Origin: Rosellinia necatrix
Lineage: Eukaryota > Ascomycota > Sordariomycetes > Xylariales > Xylariaceae
DNA length: 64,000 nt
Direction of reading: 5' to 3'
Assembly (NCBI GenBank): GCA_021209875.1
Contig: JAGYVD010000002.1
Location: 3,658,001 to 3,722,000 of the forward strand
The notes under the pieces were generated by a model. It ran no database searches. It was not told the origin of the DNA and saw nothing but the letters and a program-made list of their open reading frames with translations. The first letter of the stretch is position 1; every line of letters starts with the position of its first letter. Of this stretch, positions 56,961-64,000 are shown in pieces. A program made the position numbers and the translations under genes.

Positions 56961-57501
56961 ATGTGGTAAGCACGCGGGCCCCCAACAACGGACGTTTCCA
57001 AACCTCTCACTAGGGTGGCCGACTGACAACGCCCCCTCCCAAAAAAAAAGCAAGCACATCCTAAACGCTCAAGTGGCGATCCGGTCACCATGCTGTAGGT
57101 CCCCTCTCGCCGCTGCGTACGATGCCGTGACGAGGACTGAGAGGGTTAAGAGAGATATTTTTTCCTTTTGAAAACAAATAGGCAAGAAATGGTTTGATTG
57201 CGCCGACTGCCACCACGAGCAGGAGTCGCACCAGCTCCAGCAGACCCTCGAGATGACGTTCGCGTGTAAGAAGTGCCGCAAGTGCTTCCGCAAGAACGCC
57301 CAGGAGTTCGAGGAAGCCGACGAGTACTGCCCGCACTGCGACAACCACTTCGTCCTCGAGGCCGTCATCCCTAAACCTGCCCTCCGCGTCGAAGGTGAGG
57401 ACGCCCGTATGGACAACCGTATGCTCAAGGACGACCGCGTCAAGAACAATGAACAGAGGACTATCTTCAATATACAGAGCGACGCCGACAAACTGGGTTA
57501 A
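56961..57501 (+). CDS. CHY-type zinc-finger protein (Hot13-like)
   Basis: Three exons, 56961-56965, 57051-57094 and 57182-57501, give 122 residues. The first coding exon is only five bases (ATGTG). Splicing yields MCKHILNAQVAIRSPCC, then KKWFDCADCHHEQESH, FACKKCRKCF and EYCPHCDNHFVLEA, the Cys/His ligand series of a CHY zinc finger (C2, H4, C16, C17, C23, C26, H27/28, H33, C45, C48, C51, C66, C69, H72). Without exons 1 and 2 the first ligands would be lost and translation would begin inside the finger. The small CHY protein Hot13 in budding yeast supports recycling of the Mia40 import system in the mitochondrial intermembrane space; whether this longer fungal form does so is uncertain. The 40-residue acidic/basic tail ends SDADKLG. 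Introns are 85 and 87 bp; the first ends in an unusual A9-G acceptor. Confidence 0.85.
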
Positions 57502-57808
57502 TATGCCTGCCTACCCTTCTGGGATGGGTGTGGTGGTGGGGAGGGGGAGGGAGGGGGAGGTTTGAAAATGAGGGAAACACATACTTTTGGGAGCGACTAG
57601 ACGTCATGATACCACATATTTACACATCACGAGACAAATGAATGAGAGAGGGAAAGAAAAAAAAAACCAAAAACTCATTCCCTAGCATTGTAGGGCGAAT
57701 CACTGATGTGTATCGTAAAACCGAGGGCGCTCTACAACGAGCGTCTCCTGTTGACGTGATAATTCTATCCCTTGTACCACTTCCTGGTGTCTTTATTTGG
57801 GGGGTTGA
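57502..57808. other. Spacer between convergent genes
   Basis: 307 bp, with a G-rich run (GGTGGTGGGGAGGGGGAGG-like) at 57529-57560 and an A-rich tract at 57655-57670. No gene is seen. Confidence 0.5.
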
Positions 57809-58856
57809 CTAATCACTACCGCCTTCCCGTTCCCTCGTCAAGATAGCGGCACTGCCCGTACCAGGCGTCCGGCCGGTCTTCTTCTTGGCGGCCTCCTCTT
57901 GCTTCTCTTGCTCAATGGTCTTGACGTAAGTCTCGATATTCTCAACTGGCAGCATCTCGATCGTCTTTCCCGGCGCCATGATGGCGATCTCGATATTCTT
58001 GGCGCCCGTCTGGACGACCTCTAGTAGGGATTTGATAGCTAATCGGATTGTGGCTTCGCGGTCCATATCCTCCTTGTAGTTTCGCTCCAGGAATTCACGC
58101 ACAGTCTTGCTAGAGCGACCAATGGCATTCGCTTTCCTAGACGCAGTTAGTCACGGCATTCACTTCAAGAGGTAGAGTACCGATGATGCGCCAGTACTTA
58201 CCACGCGGAATAGATGCCACTGGGCTCTGTCTGGTAAAGCCTAGGCACAGTGCTGCCTTTATCAAACCCTACAACCATGGTACTGATACCAAACGGTCGT
58301 ACACCACCGCTCTGAGTGTACCGTTGCTGTACTCCGGCGACATATTTTGTGATATACTCGATCGTGACAGGATCCTCAACCGTTAGGCGATGTGATTGTG
58401 CTTCGAGGCGGGCTTTATCAACCAGGATGCGGGCATCAGCGTTTAGGCCAGCAAAGGCGAGGCATACGTGTGTGTCGACAAGGCCAATCTTAGAGGGAGT
58501 GATGCGTGTGTCTTGTAACTTCATAGCCGATCTCTTCTCGCATCCGAGGACGACAATGTCCTTACCCTTCACGCCAACTGCGCAGGTTCCTAGAAAGCCG
58601 ACATTAGATATATGTTGAGGTATCGGTGGAGTTAGAGACAGAGAGTCCCTACCTCTCTTGACTGCCTCGCCTGCATATTCGACCTGAAAGACGTGTCCGT
58701 CGGGACTGCTAGCCGTTAGAGAGCTGGTAAACTAAGGCCTCCATATGGGGTACCAACCTAAACACTATAAGCGATGGTGATTAGCGCGAGATGCAAGGGG
58801 ACTAAGGTCATGGACATGGTCATACCTGAAAGAGCTCTATCGTAACCTGACGCCAT
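57809..58856 (-). CDS. PRE6: 20S proteasome alpha-4 subunit
   Basis: Five exons, read downward: 58856-58826, 58764-58758, 58705-58653, 58589-58202 and 58136-57809, giving 268 residues. The product starts [20 protein letters not shown], the proteasome alpha N-terminal signature, which exists only if a 7-nt micro-exon (58758-58764) is included. [62 protein letters not shown] and [12 protein letters not shown] follow, a series specific to alpha-4 (yeast Pre6, human PSMA7). The C-terminus is Lys/Glu-rich ([13 protein letters not shown]), as in that subunit. It forms part of the outer gate ring of the 20S core particle in nucleus and cytosol and has no proteolytic active site. Introns are 61, 52, 63 and 65 bp. 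The acceptor CTAGCAG at 58706 was chosen over the CTAG three bases upstream because the latter would insert an extra Ser. Confidence 0.93.
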
Positions 58857-59485
58857 TATGTGAGGCACTTATCGGTTGCTGGCTGGATATACCAGGTGGT
58901 AAAGCGTAGAGCCGGAGTATCAAAGTCGCGAGGTTGTAAAGTTGCGAAGTTGGGAAGTAGGCGGAAATTGAGGTCAATGGTTGGTGTGAAGATGGATTCG
59001 TTCACAAGGCTGCCAGAAGAGGTACGAAGCTCTCTCAAACCTGGAACCAGCTGAGGAGCTCCAACCAGGCCGGCTTGGCCAGGTACCTACCTACCTAGGT
59101 AGGTAATCTAGGCTACCTAATGTACCCAGAAGTTCCAAGTAGGTGGGGCATTTACTTATGCACAGCATAACTACCTACAAGCACAGCCACGTTCCAGACA
59201 AGGTACCCCAGGGATACCTACGATACCCGCTGTGGCTACCCGTACTCAGGCACTTACTCGTCATAGTTGAGCAATTTGCTCTAGAGAAGTTACCTTCAGG
59301 TCAATCAAAATAACATGTGTATTACACTAGGTATATTGCAGTTCCAGCTGCTATGTTTTCCCATTCCCGCTTTTCCTTCCCTTTTCGTGTACACGCATAG
59401 GTATATAGTGTTGTACATGGCGCTGCTACCCCCGACAGGCGTGTTGCCTCATCAACTCCAACATATGATATGATAGCCGCCGCCC
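58857..59485. promoter_or_regulatory. Promoter region of alpha-4 and 3' flank of the transcription factor
   Basis: 630 bp with a TACCTACCTACCTAGGTAGGTAA element at 59082-59106 and further TACC elements to 59225. No frame is supported. I did not find a convincing proteasome control element (GGTGGCAAA-like) upstream of the ATG. Confidence 0.45.
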
Positions 59486-61124
59486 TTAGCCAAATCTTTT
59501 GACCTCAGTCCAACGTTTCTCCTCTAGCCAGACACTCATTTCACGGCCACGGATCTCCCATCTTTCTGTAAAGTCGTCAACCCACAGACTTTCCAGCTCG
59601 CAGCGCCCGAAAACCCTCATTCGGCTGTAAAAGTCCTTGACGATCCAGACTGGAGCTACCAATAAATCGGGCTGCGTTGTGGTTCGAAGGCCAAAATCCA
59701 GACTGCGGCACACCAGCGCAGCTAACCTCCTGGTTTCCGCCGGCTGGTACTTCCGCGGATCGAGGCCTGGGGGTAGCGCAGACACTGTTCCTGGCCCTGA
59801 GCCGTCGTCTTTTGATCCACGGGTGGCTTCGAGAAGGGCATAAATGCACTGATGAAAACACATGAGGACCGTCCAGTAATAGATGTGCACGGTACACAGA
59901 AAGGGACTTGTGAAGGTCAGAGGTTCGCCAAAGGGCAAATGCGACGCGCTCTCCGTTCCCTCCGCCACCCAATATGATGACCTATTGTTCTGCTGCACCA
60001 CACTGAGCCAGATGTCGAATTGGGCCTCGATATTTACGCAGTTGTCCAATAGATCTCTCACCCTCGATTGGCGGTCAGAAGACGCCCCAAGTGGTATAAT
60101 ATGGTCGGCTCGTGAAAATATCGATGGCAATAACACAACGATATCAAGCAAGTGGTCGAGGGGGGTCCGGGGGTACCGTTCCCACGGAACAACCGTCCAT
60201 TCGGGGTTGCAGAGGAAAGTCGGCTGACGATTAAGTAGTGCAGCCCATATCTAATTCTTTGATTAGTCCAAGGCGCGACCCACTGACTGCACGTTAGTAC
60301 TCACAGCGCTCGGCCTATAAACGCGTGCAAAGAAATGATGAGCCGGAAATGTTTGATACGCGACGGGGCCTGGTTCACGTATCGCATCTGCTAATGCAGA
60401 CATTCCATTCCAAGAGGCCTCTCCCGTATATACTGCCGAAGAATTTTGCTAAATCCTTGGGTTAGCAGTGAGATAATTAGCCACGCAGGGGCGGCTGTTG
60501 TCTTACCTGGTATAGAAATAGACACACACCTTCGTCTATGCCACTTGTAGAGTCATCTCCAGCTTCAGCCAGGTTGACCGCGCAGAACGACTTTAGATTG
60601 AAATTTTCCTCTCGAAACGTCGGAGTCACGTCCAGGGGGCGGGAGTCGAGCAGTGAGAGCACCACCTCATGGGTGTGTGGTGGCGAGCCATTGTGATTGA
60701 TGGCTGAGTCAAGATCCGCATGTTGGGCAACTATGCGAACAAGGTGCGAGTCCAGCCCCGACCTCAAAAGCACAGTCTCATGCCATGCTGGTTGTAATGG
60801 CTCAGCCGCTACAAGATCGAGTCTAGTAGCACGTTGAGTAGTAGCCCCAACCTGAGCCGCTCTCGGCTGTTGGGTATTCCGCGGAGGATGGGACCCGACT
60901 CTGCCTTTATCATTTTGGGTGCCAACAATGAATACAGTTTCCCGTTCATATCCACCACATTCGCGGCCATAATCGATACACCTCTTGCAGAATGGCTTCG
61001 TGTTGTCGCACTTGACTCTGCGAACCCGGCAAGTATTACAGCCTTCACAGCGTTAGCTCAACCCAGAAGATTGGCATTGTTCATACGGCGACGGACCTTT
61101 AAACTTTCCAGGCACGCCAACCAT
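59486..61124 (-). CDS. Zn(II)2Cys6 fungal transcription factor
   Basis: Four exons, read downward: 61124-61097, 61042-60507, 60448-60305 and 60250-59486, giving 490 residues. The start MVGVPGKFKG is split by a 54-bp intron immediately before the zinc cluster, a common arrangement in this family. The cluster reads CNTCRVRRVKCD, then PFCKRCIDYGRECGGY: all six Cys in the spacing of a binuclear Zn cluster, with basic residues for DNA contact. The remaining 430 residues are helical and match the fungal-specific regulatory type in outline (AHHFFARVYRPSA, LLDIVVLLPSIFSRAD, CTVHIYYWTVLMCFHQC). Such proteins bind CGG half-sites in the nucleus. The target genes are unknown; no co-located metabolic cluster suggests one. 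Introns are 54, 58 and 54 bp with CTAAC/CTAAT sites. Confidence 0.88.
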
Positions 61125-63687
61125 CCTGCACGATCGTGTTTTATTCGACGATGTACCCAAATAGATCACCGCCACATTATCATCCCCGGGTTGCTTCTCC
61201 CCAAGTAAACGACTAAAGAAATGTTAGGTGGTGATGAAGTAGGGTCAAAAATGTCTTGATAATTAAGAAGTCAATGCGTTAGATGAATGAGATGGCCTAC
61301 TGCTCATATATCCACGGGAGAAAACTCGAGATATCAAGGCTACATTTTCGTATCACGGACTATGGACGGGGCCATTGTAGCCAATACGAAACGACAAATA
61401 GAGAGAGGTAGGCGGACCATCGTGAGTGAAGCTCGGTTGGCCATATCAGCGGATTGCAACTACGAAGTAGCAAGGCTCTATTTTCGCAGCATACTAGGAG
61501 CGACACGAGAACGATGTTACCGTATCTAGCGAATAGCTCCGAGAACCCCCGTCGACAGTGCTTCATTTGCCTACCGTATCAGCCTACACTCTGTCCCCGA
61601 ATTGAGTAACGGTTCGGCCACAGACGATACTACGTGTATCGCGACACCCAGAATTAGGAATGGCAGCGCCAAGGGGCATCGCGTGCGTAGGGCTGCATCT
61701 GGGCTTTGCAGGTTACGATGACGTTTGGGGTGCGCTGGGGTGGGTCTCCCGGACGTTCGCGGGGGCTTCATGGCCTGGGCAGGGGCTGTTTGGCTGGACA
61801 TTTCTAATTACTGTTTCGTATTGAGTCCAACTCGGACCAAACGATACGAGCGGCTATTGATGACAGGCGACGCATGGAACTACACGAATGGCCCCTCGCA
61901 ACTAGTCCGACGCTTGCCCTAAACGGTGTCACGATCTGACTCGACTATACACTTATTCCTTCGGGTCGATCTTACATTAATAATGCGCGGCTCCGCGTCT
62001 GTTTGATATTCTGGGAGGCAGGTGGCTGGTTTTGTCGTGTTTTGACCTAGCCATGTGCCGAAGCGAGGCCCGTATTCTGGAAAAAAAACTCTTGGCTAGA
62101 CGCCGCCCAACCGTATTGGACCTGGCGGGTAATACACGACGACAGGGCCATAGCGAGCTGAATCGTGCTCCCCGGTCGAGTCCACCCATAAGCGGTTAGC
62201 CATCTCCCTTGAGCCCCAAACCCAGTCACGTCACGTTTTTCATGGTCGCGCATGATACGCCAACCCGGAGTTTTCGGTATAACCACTACCCAAACAGGCA
62301 ATCAGTAATGGATACACCGAGAACCGCGCATCCGGGCTGCCTCTGAGCCTCGTGTCGAAGCTTGGGCATGCCGAATATTTGAACAGCATTGCGGACCCTG
62401 TTATGTAATCTCTTGTTGACAGTAACTACTTAGTGCTTAGGTCGCCGCCAGTGTTTCATAATTCTATATCAATATATATTGACCTGGGGGCGCGCGCCTT
62501 AGAATTTGGCAAGATCCCACTTCTTTTTACGACCGGTGTTGAGACCAACGTGAAGCATATCTGGATTTACCACGACATCGCTGTCACGCCCCACATTTCG
62601 CACTGGCTGTTATTATTATCACTATTAAAAAATAAAAACATAGAAGGCCACGATGAAAAGGGGGCCGTTTTATTTCTGACAGTAACCCGATAATCTTCTC
62701 CTACATTTTCCTTTCTTACTTGACGTTGTACCAATAATACGTCTGTCTTGGAGAATGCAGGGGGTAGAAGTAATGATACCTATTCTAAAGCTTTCTCATG
62801 GCACGATCCATCTTCCAACTCTTTTTCTTTTCTTTCGTATTCATACGTTGCTTATGGGTGAAATAGCATGTTTCGAAGGACCAATGTTAACGGGTGCATG
62901 TGTTTAGGCGTGATGACATGGCGAAATTACGCTACTTTCTACAGGGAAGGATCATGCCGCCAGCCTGTAATACTGGTCATCAGCTATGCCACCATCATCG
63001 ATTTAGGTATTTTCAGTTTTATGATGCGTGGTTTCGGGTCGATGGGCCTGGCATAAATCGAACCTCAGGAGTACTAACCTACTATGCATCCTGGCACGGG
63101 CATTATTGGTGTTAGTGGTGGCTAATTAAAGTCTTATTCTATGCACTCGTCCTCCCATCACTTAAATCCGAATCACAAAAAAATAATTAATAATGAAAAG
63201 TAACAACAAAAGGTTCGGTTCCATTAGTGGTCCGTTAACCACCACACAGGGTTGCGAGGCACCCCAATTCTCGCCCCCTGGCCTTCATCCCTAGCGAAAA
63301 GAGCTCTACTTATAGCAGAAAACTAGGTGGTTCGATTATGAACCTCTCCTACGTCACTCAGATCTCATGTGCTCCCTCAATTAGGCATTCGCCTGCCTGG
63401 GGCCTAAGCAATAGGTGGAAATCCACCGTGCTGTTGTGGTTACTAGGTAGGTGTCTTGGAAATATTCGTGACAGCTTTTCGACTGTAGCTCTCACTTGGA
63501 ACATGCAAACTTCAACCGTTCCAGCAAGGTACGCTTAGGTCGTATTAGACAACGCATGTGCGGCCGAAAGGTCCGCACCTATCCCTTCTGTCTCCCTCGC
63601 TCCCCCCTTCCTCACTCTCGCATTTATTTGCTTTAGATTCCTTTCTGCTTTCGACATTCGACAGCTCATAAGTCAGCGGCCAACAGA
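61125..63687. other. 2.6-kb gene-free region
   Basis: Short frames on both strands have no recognisable composition. I checked 61571-62301 (minus strand) and 62433-63115 for transposase or reverse-transcriptase motifs and saw none. A pyrimidine-rich tract at 63580-63640 precedes a possible start codon. Confidence 0.4.
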
Positions 63688-63771
63688 ATGGACGGACGGG
63701 CTCACGCTAGCAAGGCCAAGACCTCCTTCAAACCCATTGCCACGAGGGCACCCCGAGGTAGTAGGGCATAG
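63688..63771 (+). CDS. Possible first exon of a gene running off the window end
   Basis: ATG at 63688 follows a CT-rich tract and a CA-rich leader (GGCCAACAGAATGG), as fungal starts often do. The frame encodes a basic stretch, MDGRAHASKAKTSFKPIATR, and stops at 63771. A GAG|GTAGTAGG junction near 63756 could be a donor, and CCCCCCAG|GG near 63881 an acceptor, so this may be exon 1 of a larger gene truncated by the window. The product is unknown and chance is a fair alternative. Confidence 0.18.
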   Translation: MDGRAHASKAKTSFKPIATRAPRGSRA

Positions 63772-64000
63772 AAGGGCGTAAAAAAGACCACGTAGACCTG
63801 CGTAGGTAATTCAATAGGTGAATATGACCTATCTATACTTGGCCAAAATGACATCTCTGCCCCCCACGCCCCCTCCCCCCAGGGTCCTCAAGGGGGGTTA
63901 TTCAGTGCATCACCCTTAAGGGCTATGGGGACGTTACTCTACCCACTCCGCCATGGGGGGCTCTAGCCTGACCAGTGGTGGAACACTCGTTTGGCTCCTA
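63772..64000. other. Window end
   Basis: Contains a C-rich pyrimidine stretch (63859-63882) ending in AG, possibly an acceptor for the frame above. Nothing else is recognised. Confidence 0.3.

Noticed and set aside
61125..63687. Decayed transposon
   Set aside because: No transposase or reverse-transcriptase motif, terminal inverted repeat or target duplication was seen, and the sequence does not show strong RIP-like TA-rich decay.
1..64000. tRNA or 5S rRNA genes
   Set aside because: I looked on both strands for paired A/B boxes (GGTTCGANNCC-like) and the 5S start. Isolated TTCGAACC-like strings (for example near 35345, 52900 and 63050) have no cloverleaf partner. A tRNAscan run would settle it.

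Overview
The window is nuclear DNA of a filamentous ascomycete (Pezizomycotina; Sordariomycetes is my best guess). Genes carry short introns (about 45-175 bp, one of 429 bp) with GTRAGT-type donors and CTAAC/CTGAC-like branch sites. Gene contents are typically fungal: NAD-dependent glutamate dehydrogenase of the about 115-kDa class, a Zn(II)2Cys6 regulator, GPI-anchored Ser/Thr-rich wall proteins, a Dma-type FHA-RING protein and a DUF4045/gelsolin protein. Short TAGGTACC/TACCTAGGTA motifs are scattered between genes. I see no tRNA or rRNA gene, no recognisable transposon and no CRISPR array. Exon structures were worked out by hand from splice signals, reading frame and remembered family motifs; no search was run.

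Layout. 0.5-3.8 kb: a SnoaL-like protein followed in the same direction by a carotenoid-oxygenase/stilbene-cleaving dioxygenase with all four iron histidines. 4.8-5.9 kb: an APH-fold kinase on the minus strand. 7.9-8.8 kb: the small GTPase ARL2. 10.2-15.2 kb: a 1512-residue DUF4045/gelsolin-repeat protein. 16.3-17.5 kb and 22.9-23.7 kb: two secreted, probably GPI-anchored surface proteins, on either side of a GC-rich PEX11-family gene (21.1-22.1 kb). 25.9-29.0 kb: a second APH/choline-kinase-like gene, then the tRNA 2-thiolation subunit CTU2/NCS2. 29.8-31.1 kb: an Oac1-type mitochondrial carrier. 32.6-34.5 kb: the Dma-type FHA-RING ligase. 38.4-40.2 kb: mitochondrial processing peptidase alpha. 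40.6-42.8 kb: a secreted GH78-like alpha-L-rhamnosidase. 44.0-47.3 kb: NAD-GDH. 53.3-54.9 kb: kynureninase. 56.0 kb: a candidate 41-residue small protein. 57.0-57.5 kb: a CHY zinc-finger protein. 57.8-58.9 kb: 20S proteasome alpha-4. 59.5-61.1 kb: a Zn2Cys6 transcription factor. 63.7 kb: a possible first exon running towards the window end.

Most genes are unrelated housekeeping functions: mitochondrial import and transport, amino-acid catabolism and NAD synthesis, proteasome, tRNA modification, tubulin/GTPase control and peroxisomes. They do not form one pathway. The only neighbouring pair suggesting joint action is the SnoaL-like protein with the dioxygenase, perhaps for an aromatic or stilbene-type substrate. 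The most unusual feature is a set of very small coding exons (5, 7, 10 and 17 nt) in four separate genes, each required to restore a conserved motif. Long gene-free stretches (34.5-38.3 kb, 47.3-53.3 kb and 61.1-63.7 kb) carry microsatellites and the TAGGTACC-type elements.
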